Source: Myxococcales bacterium (GTDB lineage Bacteria; Myxococcota_A; Polyangia; Polyangiales; Polyangiaceae). Taken from it: 64,000 nt of DNA. Location: contig JADJCA010000027.1 in NCBI GenBank assembly GCA_016703425.1, positions 1 to 64,000 on the forward strand, written 5' to 3'. Positions 25,647 to 34,539 of this stretch are shown here, one piece after another. The translations under genes were made by a program, and so were the position numbers. Each line of letters begins with the position of its first letter. Positions within the stretch are counted from its first letter, which is position 1. Under the pieces are notes generated by a model that was given only the letters and a program-made list of their open reading frames with translations, searched no databases and was not told where the DNA came from.

Positions 25647-26340
25647 GGAGGCTCGCTGTGAAGCTGGGGCGCAGGTAGAAGCCGCGCGGCACCGTCCTTA
25701 TGGCTTCGCCGTCGGGCCCCACGAGGCGCATGCGCGCCGAGCCGTCGGCGGCTTTCGGTCGCGCCTGAAGGATTCGCCCCACGTGCGCCGTCAACGTCTC
25801 CGCGCCGCCGAGCGCAATGGCGCCCATGATGTCGTCAAAGTCGGCGTGCAAGAGCGCGTCTTGCTCTTCCGAGGGCGACCACAAGAAGGCCGAACCGACG
25901 ATCCGCTCGGCGAAAGGCGTTCGGCGCTCGCGGGCGCGAATGGGAACGAACAAGACGAGGCTAAGCTTCTGCTTCGCCCATGACGTCGTCCATTCGGCGC
26001 GATCAGCGTCGGCGGCGGGGACGCGGCAGACGTACGTCGACTCCAGCGGCGCACCCTTGCCGTCCAAGGGAATCGTCTTCAGCTCCACGCGAAGGTCCGG
26101 GAAGTCGTGCCGCGCGAGCGAGCCTCCCGTCGCGCCGAGAAGCACCTCCAAGAGGGCGCCCGGCTTGCCTTTCGCGTGCACACCGTGGCCGAGCGCGAGG
26201 CCGGCGCGTTCCGAGAGGCTCCCAAGCGACAGGCCCGCGAGCGCCCGGGCTCGGGCCATGAGCTCGTCGATGGACTGGGGCGCCGTCACGGCTGCGAGTA
26301 TGGGCCGACTCCCGCTGCCGCGAAAGGTGCGAGCGCGGTG
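25633..26340 (-). CDS. mutH: MutH-type DNA mismatch repair endonuclease
   Basis: About 235 aa from the ATG at 26340. The GTG at 26289 gives 218 aa, close to E. coli MutH, and the ATG at 26421 is also possible. The sequence follows MutH throughout: SLGSLSERAGLALGHGVHAK, ALLEVLLGATGGS, the catalytic DFPDLRVELKTIPLD with the Asp, Glu and Lys of the nuclease site, the GAPLESTYVCRVP strand, GSAFLWSPSEEQD, and the end PRGFYLRPSFTASLL. MutH nicks the unmethylated strand at hemimethylated GATC after MutS/MutL activation. No dam, mutS1 or mutL is in the window. Its 3' end overlaps the M20 gene by 14 bp, convergently. Confidence 0.9.
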   Translation of the reverse strand, partial: HRARTFRGSGSRPILAAVTAPQSIDELMARARALAGLSLGSLSERAGLALGHGVHAKGKPGALLEVLLGATGGSLARHDFPDLRVELKTIPLDGKGAPLESTYVCRVPAADADRAEWTTSWAKQKLSLVLFVPIRARERRTPFAERIVGSAFLWSPSEEQDALLHADFDDIMGAIALGGAETLTAHVGRILQARPKAADGSARMRLVGPDGEAIRTVPRGFYLRPSFTASLLTTR

Positions 26341-26426
26341 CATAGGAGGCCAGTGGGGCGTCGCGTCGGAGGCCTCGACGACCATGACGTTGCCGTCGCA
26401 GGCGACTTCGGCGAAGCTCATCCGTT

Positions 26427-27761
26427 ATGAGGGTCTTGACGCGTCTCACGCCCGCCGCGGCGCTCCTTCTCGTCGCGTCTTGGGGACGCGCGGAAGAGCC
26501 AAACGCCGCAGGGGCAGCGCGCCGTTCCGCGCGCACCTTCATTCCGACAGCGCGCCTCGACGTGAACACGTTGTCGAAGCTCCTGCTCGAGCGCTCGCCC
26601 GGCCTTCAAGACGAACGCCTTCGCCTCGACCTCGCCGGGACCGACACGCGCCAGAGTCGGCTCTACGACAACCCGCAGCTCGATGGGAGCTGGGCGACGA
26701 TACCCATCGGCGAGACGAACCCCGCGGGGTTGCAGAAGCCGCTGGCGAACGTGCCCAACTACTCCGTGGGAGTCAGCTATCGGTTCCTTCTCGGCAAGCG
26801 CGGGCCGCGCATCGAGCGCGCGCCAGCGCTGGAGCGAAGCGCCCGCCAGAACCTCGCCGCGGCGACGCGTCGCGAGGCGTTTCAACTGGCCGGGGTCATC
26901 GGCGCGGTCGCCGCCGCCTCGCTCCGCATCGAGAGGCTCCGAACGTTGCTCGACGAAGGGAAGGGCTCGCTCGACGTCGCTCGCGCCCGCATGAGCGCCG
27001 GCTCCGGCACGCCGCTCGAGGTAGACCGGCTCGAGATTGAGCTGAGTCGCGTGGCCCAGCAGGTGCTCGCGTCCGAGGGCGATCTCGCGGCGGCGCTCTC
27101 GCTCTGCAGCGGGTTCGTCGGCATGCCTTGCGTGGCCTTCCCCTCGACGGCGGAAGGAAAGACGTTTCTCTTGGGTTTCGCCGACGGCGTGCGCGACGCC
27201 AACGTCGATGTCGAGAGGCGCCCCGACGTGCAGGCGCTCGAGGCGGACCGCGCCGCGGCAGCGTCGGAGCGTGAGTTGGCGCGGGCGCAAGCGCTGCCCG
27301 ACCCCACGGTGCGCCTCGGCTACACCAACGACCGCTTCGTCGCCGCCGGCAACCAAGAGAACTCCCTGAACGTCTCGGTCGCCCTGCCGCTGCCGCTCCT
27401 CGATCGAGGCCAAGCGCAGGTCGCCGCGGCGGAGGCCAAGGAGGATCGCGCGCGCCTCCAGCGTGAGCTCCTGACGGATGCAGCGCGTGCACGCATCGAC
27501 GCGTTGCGGCTCGTCCTCCAAGCCATCGCTCGAAGGCAACGCGTCCTCGAAACCGAGATGCTCCCGCGCGCGCGGGCCGTCGTGAACGATCTCGAGCGCG
27601 CCGTCGGTAGCCGCCTCATTCCGGTGACCGACTTGATTCAGGCCCGGCGCACGCTCGCGGAGCTCCTTCTCGAGGAAATCGACGCCTTTGGCGACGCATT
27701 TCGCGCTTCCGTCGAACTCATGGGAGAATTGGGCCTCACGGAACTCGGAGGAGGCAGGTGA
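26427..27761 (+). CDS. TolC/CzcC-family outer membrane efflux protein
   Basis: 444 aa. A signal peptide (PAAALLLVASWGRA) is followed by long heptad-rich helices in two halves (LSKLLLERSPGLQDERLRLD, SERELARAQALPDPTVRLGY), as in trimeric outer membrane efflux ducts. The segment ALPDPTVRLGYTNDRF is the usual first strand of the second repeat. It should form the outer channel of a tripartite pump. Its last base triplet overlaps the GTG start of the adaptor gene (GTGA), so the two are coupled. The inner-membrane pump is missing from the locus. Substrate cannot be inferred. Confidence 0.87.
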   Translation: MRVLTRLTPAAALLLVASWGRAEEPNAAGAARRSARTFIPTARLDVNTLSKLLLERSPGLQDERLRLDLAGTDTRQSRLYDNPQLDGSWATIPIGETNPAGLQKPLANVPNYSVGVSYRFLLGKRGPRIERAPALERSARQNLAAATRREAFQLAGVIGAVAAASLRIERLRTLLDEGKGSLDVARARMSAGSGTPLEVDRLEIELSRVAQQVLASEGDLAAALSLCSGFVGMPCVAFPSTAEGKTFLLGFADGVRDANVDVERRPDVQALEADRAAAASERELARAQALPDPTVRLGYTNDRFVAAGNQENSLNVSVALPLPLLDRGQAQVAAAEAKEDRARLQRELLTDAARARIDALRLVLQAIARRQRVLETEMLPRARAVVNDLERAVGSRLIPVTDLIQARRTLAELLLEEIDAFGDAFRASVELMGELGLTELGGGR

Positions 27762-29041
27762 GCGTGCATCAGCCCAAGCCCCACGGCGCCGCGGGAGAGG
27801 AGGCTCCCGTCTTGGAGTCGAACCCGTTCCCAAGCATCGCGCCGGTGCGCGTGCCGAGCAGCGTGCCGCGCGTGCGGCGCCTCATCACCGACGGCACGGC
27901 GCGGACGTACCTCTTGATCGGCGCCCTCTTCGGCGCCGTCACGGCGACGGCGGTGACCATCGCCGTCATGCGTTCCAGTCACCGCGTCGGTGTCGCGCCC
28001 CGTCCCCCCGCGCCGTTCGTCGTCGAGCCGGGCGTCGGCGTGAAGCTCACGAGCGGCGGCTACCAGCCGATGCGTTTCGACGCGAAGCCCGCGGAGCTGA
28101 GCGCGCCGCTCGCCCGGCCGCCGGTCACGGCGCGCGTGGCGACGCTCGAGAGCTACACCTCGCCGAGCTTCGCGCCGCTCGAAGGTCGAGTCGTCGAATC
28201 GGCGGTGCGCATCGGTTCGCACGTGAAGGCCGGCGACAGGCTCGTGCTCGTTCGTACCGGAGATCTCGCCGAGCTCAAGCGCTCCAAGCAAGCCGCGGAG
28301 CTGTCCATCTCCACGAAGCAGGCTCTCCTCACCCGCGTCGAGAAGCTTATCGAGTCGCGCGCCGCGTCGCAGAACGACCTCCTACTCGCACAGAGCGAGC
28401 TCAACGAGTCAAAGCTCGCGGCGCGCGCCGCTGGTGCGAAGATCAACGCGCTCGGCATCCGCGAAGAAGGCGAGACGGGTTACTGGGTTTTGGCCAATCG
28501 ACCGGGCACCGTGGTGCAGCTCGACGCCGCGCCGGGCAAAGAGGTCGGACCCGACAAGGACAAGCCCGTCGCCACGGTAGCCGACCTCGCCGAGGTCTTG
28601 GTCATGGCCGACCTTCCGCAGCGCGACATGGGCGGGCTTGTTGTCGGAATGCCCGTGGCCATTCGCATGACCGGCGGCCAGCTCGATGCCATCACAGGAA
28701 CGCTCGAGACCATCTCGGCCGTCCTCGACCCGGAGCGGCAAACGGTGCCGGTGCGCATCCTCGCCAAGAACGACGATGGCAAGCTCCGGCCTCATACCTT
28801 CGTCGAAGCGACGTTTCTGCCAAAGGAAGGCACCAAGCTCGTGACGGTTCCCACGGAGGCCGTGATCAGCGACGGCTCAATCTCCGTCGTGTTCGTCGAA
28901 GAGGAGCCGGGGGCGTTCCGTCGCCGCGTCGTTCAGGTCGGTCGCCAGACCAAGGAGCGGACCGAGCTGCTCTCCGGCGTGAAAGACGGCGAAAAGGTCG
29001 TCGTTCGCGGCGCCCTCTTGCTCTTGAACGCTGTTCGCTAA
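27758..29041 (+). CDS. Efflux periplasmic adaptor (membrane fusion protein)
   Basis: 427 aa from the GTG at 27758. A cytoplasmic N-terminus of ~45 residues precedes one membrane helix (YLLIGALFGAVTATAVTIAV). Next come a lipoyl-like half (PLEGRVVESAVRIGSHVKAG), a coiled hairpin (KQAALLTRVEK, SQNDLLLAQSELNESKLAAR), the second lipoyl half and a beta-barrel (VLVMADLPQRDMGGLVVGMP), and a membrane-proximal domain with VPTEAVISDGSISVVFV. This is the CusB/CzcB type. It links the outer duct to an inner pump that is not encoded nearby. Confidence 0.88.
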   Translation: MSVHQPKPHGAAGEEAPVLESNPFPSIAPVRVPSSVPRVRRLITDGTARTYLLIGALFGAVTATAVTIAVMRSSHRVGVAPRPPAPFVVEPGVGVKLTSGGYQPMRFDAKPAELSAPLARPPVTARVATLESYTSPSFAPLEGRVVESAVRIGSHVKAGDRLVLVRTGDLAELKRSKQAAELSISTKQALLTRVEKLIESRAASQNDLLLAQSELNESKLAARAAGAKINALGIREEGETGYWVLANRPGTVVQLDAAPGKEVGPDKDKPVATVADLAEVLVMADLPQRDMGGLVVGMPVAIRMTGGQLDAITGTLETISAVLDPERQTVPVRILAKNDDGKLRPHTFVEATFLPKEGTKLVTVPTEAVISDGSISVVFVEEEPGAFRRRVVQVGRQTKERTELLSGVKDGEKVVVRGALLLLNAVR

Positions 29042-29065
29042 CGGGCTTGGCCCTGGCGGGCCACC

Positions 29066-29896
29066 CTACGGTCCGCGCACGATGACGTCGAGCGACGGAA
29101 AGACGTCGACGGAGCGGACGCGCTCTCGCCTTACGGTGCCATCACCCGCGTCTACGAGCTGGGTGCGGTGCTGGTCGGACTCGTAGACGTGCCCCGACAG
29201 TTCAACGGCGATGCGGCGACCGATAGCGAACTCCAGCGCGAGGGCGCCGTGGAAGACGAGCGGTGAGCGAGCGACGTCGGTTCGGCGACCCATCGTGAGG
29301 GCTTCGGCGAGGACGCGTGCGCGGACAACGGTGCCGAGCGCGTGGCTGCCATTCGCGCCTGCGCGCGTGCGCAGGCCGGTGAGCGCGGGCGCGAACAGGA
29401 GCTCGACGGGCGCGTAGGTCTCGAGCGGCGTCGCCACGCGGTCGTTCAGCGGCACACCGAGCGCTGTTTCGAAGTGGAACGTGAGGAGCGTGGCGGCGTC
29501 GCGAGGCCCCGAGCTCGCCAAGACGCCGAGGCTCGGAACGAGCACCCAGCCGGGGCGCTGTCTCGACGTCTCCCACGTCGGAAAGAGAACGCCTTGCGTG
29601 AGTCGCATGGCACCCGTCGGGAGCGACAGACCGTAGGTGGACGCGAAGAGCCAGGAGCCCGCTCCGCCAAGCTTGAGGCGAACCTCGGCGTTCGGGGACA
29701 AGAGCAGCCACGAGAGCGCCTGTGTATCGAGCTCGAGGGCTTCGGAGAGCCCGAGACGCGCCGGCGACAAGAGGCCAATCGACCACGCACCGGGTGGCAT
29801 GAGCGACGCCCCTTCGCGAGCCACGGGCGGCTCTGCCGCTGCGGGGCGGGGCGCGAAGACGAGCGCGGCGACGCTGAGAATGACCGCGCGCCTCAT
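29066..29896 (-). CDS. Exported envelope protein, probably beta-rich
   Basis: 276 aa from the ATG at 29896. A signal peptide (ILSVAALVFAPRPAAA) precedes a mature part with many short alternating strands (LTFHFETALGVPLNDRVAT, LVFHGALALEFAIGRRIAVE), a profile typical of outer-membrane barrels or barrel-like proteins. It ends in VDVFPSLDVIVRGP. No family is recognised. The start overlaps the stop of the EEP nuclease gene by four bases (ATGA), so the two are one transcription unit. Confidence 0.75.
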   Translation of the reverse strand: MRRAVILSVAALVFAPRPAAAEPPVAREGASLMPPGAWSIGLLSPARLGLSEALELDTQALSWLLLSPNAEVRLKLGGAGSWLFASTYGLSLPTGAMRLTQGVLFPTWETSRQRPGWVLVPSLGVLASSGPRDAATLLTFHFETALGVPLNDRVATPLETYAPVELLFAPALTGLRTRAGANGSHALGTVVRARVLAEALTMGRRTDVARSPLVFHGALALEFAIGRRIAVELSGHVYESDQHRTQLVDAGDGTVRRERVRSVDVFPSLDVIVRGP

Positions 29897-31025
29897 GGCG
29901 GCAAGATCCAATCGCCAACAACCGGCGCGTGATCGCTGAGCCGGTTCGGATCGGCGGTGATGCCGAGGCGCCCCGGCGCCTGCAAGACGTCGCTCCGACC
30001 AGGCGTCCAAGCGCTCCCCGGTGACGCAAAGAGGTAGTCGAGCGTGCGGTTCCAGAAGCCCCGCTCGCCACGAAAGTTCGCGCGCTCTGGCCCGAGGATC
30101 GAGTGCGAGTAGTAACGCGCCTGCGAAGCCTCCGTCGCGCCGAAGTCGGCCAGCGAAATGGCTGGCACGAAGCGGTCGAAGAAGGGCCGCATGGCCTCTG
30201 GCGTGTAGGGCGGCTGCTCGAACTCCGTGCCGAGTGACTTGGGGTGTTCGTCGGGAAAGTGGGCGAGTCGAACGGCGCCGGGAGGGAGCTCGTTGAAGTC
30301 GCCGCCCAGCACAAAGGGGCGAGGCTCGCGCCGCACCGCCTCCTCCACTTGCAAGAGCTGGCGCGTCTTGGTCCCATCCCGGTCGTACGCCTCGGTGTGC
30401 ACCACAAAGGCGGCAACCTCGCGGCCGCCGAGGTCGAGCACCGCACGACCGAGCATGCGCTGGCCGTAGAAGTCGCGCGTGGCCCGCTTAGTTCGGTCCG
30501 CTGCGAGAGCCTCGTCTGATCGGCCGAGACGACCCGGTAGCGCGAGAAGACGGCGTTGCCCATGTCAACGCGGCCGAGGCCCTCGGACGGAACGTAGCGG
30601 CTGGCCCAGGTCTGAAAGTAGGCCGCGTAGTTCAGGTGCTCGGTCCCATCGAGGATTGCCTGGACCATGTCGACGTAAGCGCTGCGGCGCGAATTGACGT
30701 CGATCTCGTTGGTGAAGAGCACGTCGGGTTTTACCTCGCGGACGAGGGCGACGATGCTGCCGACGTTGGCGCTCACCTCGACTTGCGACATCTGAACGCG
30801 GTCGCCCCAGTAGTCGAACCAGAAGTCGATGCGTGCCGCACCGAACTTCACGTTCCAGGTCATGACGCGCAGCGACGATGGCTTGCTTGGCGTCGCAGCG
30901 AGAGAACCGCTACGGCGGAAGATCGGCGACGCCGCGTGCTCAAAGTCGAACGACTCGACGGGCCCCTCGCAGCCGTGAACGAAGGCCAACGCCGCGAGCA
31001 GCGCGAGACGCACGAACGAGCGCAC
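29893..31025 (-). CDS. Endonuclease/exonuclease/phosphatase family lipoprotein, one-base frameshift
   Basis: Both halves belong to one EEP-fold protein of ~377 aa. The first half has a signal (LALLAALAFVHGC, a weak lipobox), LRVMTWNVKFG and VLFTNEIDVN with the metal Glu. The second half, in another frame, has FVLGGDFNELPPG, TLDYLFASPGS and the closing SDHAPVVGDW with the catalytic His. The switch is near 30480-30483, where adding one G on the plus strand (C on the gene strand) joins ELSGP to TRDFYGQRMLGR. The enzyme would be a periplasmic or surface phosphodiesterase or nuclease. Without repair the gene is broken. Confidence 0.85.
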
Positions 31026-31089
31026 GTGGCGACGCTACCATCGCTCCGCGGCGCGAGGCCCAACGATTGACGGGCGCCGCGCCGCTTCG

Positions 31090-31281
31090 TCAGGGCGACG
31101 GAGGACCGTTACCGCCGCTGCCGGAAGACGCGGCCTTCGCCGCCGCCTCCGCTTCGGCGAGCGTCGCCTCGATCTCGCCGACGTGCGCTCGGCCGAGGGA
31201 CACAGCCATCTCCCCAAGCGCGCGGCGCGCCTCACGAGTCGTCAGCCGGCCCTTCTGAAAGTCGACGCAGATGAGGCACAT
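31090..31281 (-). CDS. Small CxxC protein
   Basis: 63 aa. It begins MCLICVDFQKGRLTTREAR, then a helical region (RRALGEMAVSLGRAHVGEIE) and an Ala/Gly/Ser tail. The N-terminal CLIC pair could bind metal or be redox-active. The clean composition and conserved-looking start support a true small gene even though no function is known. It lies between the EEP nuclease and the SDR on the same strand, 64 bp after the SDR stop. Confidence 0.65.
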   Translation of the reverse strand: MCLICVDFQKGRLTTREARRALGEMAVSLGRAHVGEIEATLAEAEAAAKAASSGSGGNGPPSP

Positions 31282-31344
31282 CGCTTCGTTTTACGCGCCC
31301 GTCGCCCGTTTGTCGAAGAAGCAGGCCCGAATGTCCCGCCCGTG

Positions 31345-32070
31345 TCAGGTCATCTCGCCCATGGGGCGCAAGATGACGTTCACGACCCGCGTGCGTTCAC
31401 GCGGCACAACCGCCAAGAGCACCGCCTCGGCGACGTCTTCCGCCGTCGAGAAGCCCTCCATCGCGGGCGAGCCGTGGCTCCGGCCGTCGCCGATGGCGAA
31501 GTGCGTCTCGACGCCGCCGGGACACACCAGCGAGACCTTGATGTTCTTTTGATAGAACTCTCGATCGAGCGACTGCGAGAGGGCCACCTGGGCGAACTTG
31601 GACATGCAATAGATGCCCTCGGACGGGTAACCGGCCAGGCCGGCGACGCTCGACACGTTGACGATGTTCCCGCCGCCCTTCGCGAGCATGTGCGGCACGA
31701 CGGCCTTGCAGAAGAGCCACGTCGACTTGGCGTTGGTCGCCATGATTCGGTCGTAGTCGTCTTCCGTCCAATCAAGGAACGGGCGATAGCCGCCGATGCC
31801 CGCGTTGTTCACGAGGATGTCGATGCCGCCGAAGGCCTCGACGGCGCGCGCGACGCACGCGTTGACGTCCGCGGACTTGGTCACGTCGCCGGCTATGGCC
31901 AGGGCCTTGGTGCCCGACTTCTTGAGCGTGTCGGCGAGCGCGTCGAGGTCCTTTTGTGTGCGCGCGGTGGCGACGATGGTGGCGCCCTCCTTCGCGAGCG
32001 CGAGACAAGTCGCATGACCGATGCCGCGGCTGGCGCCCGTGACGAGCGCGACCTTGTTCGATAGGCGCAT
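31345..32070 (-). CDS. Short-chain dehydrogenase/reductase
   Basis: 241 aa classical SDR. It has the NAD(P)-binding TGASRGIGHATCLALA glycine motif, the NNAGIGG strand, the catalytic Ser in NVSSVAGLAG, and Tyr/Lys in YCMSK. The arrangement ARTQKDLDAL after the second strand suggests NADP preference, as the first positions are basic. The substrate is not predictable. It lies 123 bp downstream of the ribose-type ABC transporter on the same strand and could be co-expressed with it, for instance acting on an imported sugar or polyol. Confidence 0.9.
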   Translation of the reverse strand: MRLSNKVALVTGASRGIGHATCLALAKEGATIVATARTQKDLDALADTLKKSGTKALAIAGDVTKSADVNACVARAVEAFGGIDILVNNAGIGGYRPFLDWTEDDYDRIMATNAKSTWLFCKAVVPHMLAKGGGNIVNVSSVAGLAGYPSEGIYCMSKFAQVALSQSLDREFYQKNIKVSLVCPGGVETHFAIGDGRSHGSPAMEGFSTAEDVAEAVLLAVVPRERTRVVNVILRPMGEMT

Positions 32071-32193
32071 GGGGATCCTCTATTTCTCTCAGGCCCTGGC
32101 GGGCTCGCAATCGACTCTGGCCAAACGTCGCGGCGATGGTACCCGGTTTTTCAGCCGCCGCGCGCCAGCTCGGCGCTCGCACCAAAGTCAGCC

Positions 32194-33135
32194 TCAGGCG
32201 GCGCGTTGGGCGCGCGCGCGATCGAGGGCCACCGCGAGGACGATGATCGCGCCGGCGACGATCTCTTGCACCCAGCCCGGCATGCCGAGGTGGACCCCGC
32301 CGGTTTCGATCACGGTCATGAGCAGCGCGCCCAAGAGAGCGCCCACGACGCTCCCTTCGCCGCCGCTCAGCGAGCCACCACCGATGACCACCGCAGCGAT
32401 GACCTTTAGCTCAAGGCCGATGGCGTCGGTCGGATCGCCAACGGTCAAGGTCGCAAACTCGAAGATCCCAGCCACGCCGGCCAGCAGACTCGACGCTGCG
32501 TACACGAGCACCTTCACGCGCGCCGTGTTTATCCCGACGAGGCGCGCCGTCGCCTCGTTGCTGCCGACGGCGAAGACGTGGCGGCCGAACCGAGTGCCCG
32601 TGAGCACGACGCCGACCACGATGGCGAGCGCGAGTGACGCCCAGAGGCTCGGCGAGACGACGTGCGTAGCTGCAACGAGGCGGTCGATGCCGCGCGGATC
32701 GCAGTCGATCTTCTGCTCGCTGGCGATGCCCTTGGCGAGGCCTCGCAGCATCGACATCGAGCCGAGCGTGACGACGAAGGGCAACATCTTGAAGCGGCCG
32801 ATGACGAGCCCGACGAAGGCGCCGAGCGTCGTCGCCGCGCCCACGGCGAGGAGGCACGCGACGGCGGGGGAGACGCCCTTGGTGAGGAGCTTCGCCACGA
32901 GCACCGTCGTGAGTGCCACGAGCGAGCCGGTCGCCAAGTCGATGCCGCCGGTGGCGATGACCATGGTCATACCGAGGGAGCAGACCGCGACGACGACGGT
33001 GCGTTGCGCCATTGATGCCGTGTTGGCGCCGCGCAGGAAGGTGTCCGGCGCGAGCACGGCGAAGAGCGCGTAGACGACCAGCAGCGCCACGAGGGGGCCG
33101 ATCCACGATGGCAGCTTGCGGGCTGCGCTTCTCAT
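32194..33135 (-). CDS. Ribose-type sugar ABC transporter permease
   Basis: 313 aa from the ATG at 33135, overlapping the ATPase stop by four bases (ATGA). It is highly hydrophobic with about eight or nine membrane helices (WIGPLVALLVVYALFAVLAP, VVVAVCSLGMTMVIATGGID). The signature blocks are IDLATGSLVAL, RFGRHVFAVGSNEATARLVG and VIGGGSLSGGEGSVVGALLG. These are the BPD_transp_2 motifs of RbsC/XylH/AraH permeases. It forms the membrane pore with the neighbouring ATPase and binding protein. The sugar is not determined by sequence. Confidence 0.9.
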   Translation of the reverse strand: MRSAARKLPSWIGPLVALLVVYALFAVLAPDTFLRGANTASMAQRTVVVAVCSLGMTMVIATGGIDLATGSLVALTTVLVAKLLTKGVSPAVACLLAVGAATTLGAFVGLVIGRFKMLPFVVTLGSMSMLRGLAKGIASEQKIDCDPRGIDRLVAATHVVSPSLWASLALAIVVGVVLTGTRFGRHVFAVGSNEATARLVGINTARVKVLVYAASSLLAGVAGIFEFATLTVGDPTDAIGLELKVIAAVVIGGGSLSGGEGSVVGALLGALLMTVIETGGVHLGMPGWVQEIVAGAIIVLAVALDRARAQRAA

Positions 33136-34532
33136 GACGCGGCCTCCAGCAGCAGCGCCTCTTCGTTCCAGTCTTCGGCAGAGCGAAACTCGCCGAGGAC
33201 GCCTCGGCGGAGGACGGCGATGCGATGGCACACGGCGAGGAGTTCGTCGAACTGGCTCGACACGAGGACGATGGCCTTGCCACGCGATGCGAGTTCGCCG
33301 AAGAGCGCGAGCACCTGCCGCTTGCTGCTGAGGTCGATGCCGCGCGTCGGTTCGTCAACGAGCAGAAGATCAAAGTCCTCCCGCAGCAGGCGCGCCAGTT
33401 GGACCTTCTGCTGGTTGCCGCCGGAGAGGTCGCGCACGCGCTGGTCGGGCCCCTTGGCACGAATGGCCAGCTCGTCGAGCCAGCGCGCCGCCGCCGCGTT
33501 GGCCTTGCCCGGGGGCAGCCATCGCGCACCGCGCGGCGAGAGCACGATGTTGTCGGCGATGGACCGGTCGAGCATGAGCCCCTCGCCGCCGCGATCTTCG
33601 CTCAAGAGTCCGATGCGTGGCGCGCCCTGAGCCGTGAGAAGCTCGCGTAGCAAGCGGGATCGACCCGAGCCGACAAGGCCGGCGATGCCGACGATCTCGC
33701 CGCCGCGAACGGCGAAGCCGCCGTGCGCGAGGAGCGTCTTGCCGGCCGTCGCATTGGATACCGCGCGTTCTGTGGCGCCGGCCGACTCGCCAAGGAGGGC
33801 CTTGACCAGCGCGTCCGGCGTGACCGCCCGCGCATCGCCGCGCGCGACCACGGCGCCGTCTCTAAGCACCGTGTAGCGGTCGGCGTGCCTTGGGACGTCA
33901 TTCAAGAAGTGCGTCACGAGGATCACGCTGAGGCCGCCGCTGGCCATCTTGCGCACATTCGCGAAGAGTCGGTGCGCGTCGTCTTTCGCGAGGCTCGACG
34001 TCGGCTCGTCGAGGACGAGCAGGCGTGCCCTGGTGACGCCGTCATGGTCGATGCCTGCCTGCGCGAGCGCTCGCGCGATCTCGACCAGCTGAACCTCGGC
34101 AACACTCAGGTCACGCACGCGTGCACCAAGCGCGATGCGATGCGCGTCACCGGCGGCGAAGGCGAGGGCACGGCTCGCGCGCGCGTCTCGCTCGCGTGGC
34201 GAGATGACGCCGAAGCGCGTGGGCTCGTGGCCGAGCAGGATATTTTCGGCGACCGTGAGGTGTCCGCAGGCGGTGCGCTCTTGCGGCACCATGACGACGC
34301 CCAGGGCCCGCGCCGCTCGGGCGCTGCTCGGCGCATAGGGGGCATCGTCAAGCGTCATGCGGCCCGCGGTGGCCGTCTCGAGGCCAAGCACGATCCGCAT
34401 GAGCGTGCTCTTGCCCGCGCCGTTGTGGCCGAGGAGCGCGTGGACTTCGCCAGAGCCGAGCGAGAGTGAGACGTCGCTCAGCACGGCTGTCTCGCCGAAC
34501 CTCTTGCCGATGCCTTCGAGGCGAAGTCGCAT
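33132..34532 (-). CDS. Ribose-type sugar ABC transporter ATP-binding protein (tandem NBD)
   Basis: 466 aa with two nucleotide-binding halves. The first has Walker A GHNGAGKST, the signature LSVAEVQLVEIARAL and Walker B LLVLDEPTSSLAKDD. The second has the altered Walker A (GLVGSGRSRLL) usual for the C-terminal half of RbsA/MglA, the signature LSGGNQQKVQLARLL and Walker B LLLVDEPTRGIDLSSK. The protein powers the adjacent permease on the cytoplasmic side. It sits 7 bp after the substrate-binding protein gene, and its stop overlaps the permease start. Confidence 0.92.
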   Translation of the reverse strand: MRLRLEGIGKRFGETAVLSDVSLSLGSGEVHALLGHNGAGKSTLMRIVLGLETATAGRMTLDDAPYAPSSARAARALGVVMVPQERTACGHLTVAENILLGHEPTRFGVISPRERDARASRALAFAAGDAHRIALGARVRDLSVAEVQLVEIARALAQAGIDHDGVTRARLLVLDEPTSSLAKDDAHRLFANVRKMASGGLSVILVTHFLNDVPRHADRYTVLRDGAVVARGDARAVTPDALVKALLGESAGATERAVSNATAGKTLLAHGGFAVRGGEIVGIAGLVGSGRSRLLRELLTAQGAPRIGLLSEDRGGEGLMLDRSIADNIVLSPRGARWLPPGKANAAAARWLDELAIRAKGPDQRVRDLSGGNQQKVQLARLLREDFDLLLVDEPTRGIDLSSKRQVLALFGELASRGKAIVLVSSQFDELLAVCHRIAVLRRGVLGEFRSAEDWNEEALLLEAAS

Positions 34533-34539
34533 GCGCGCT

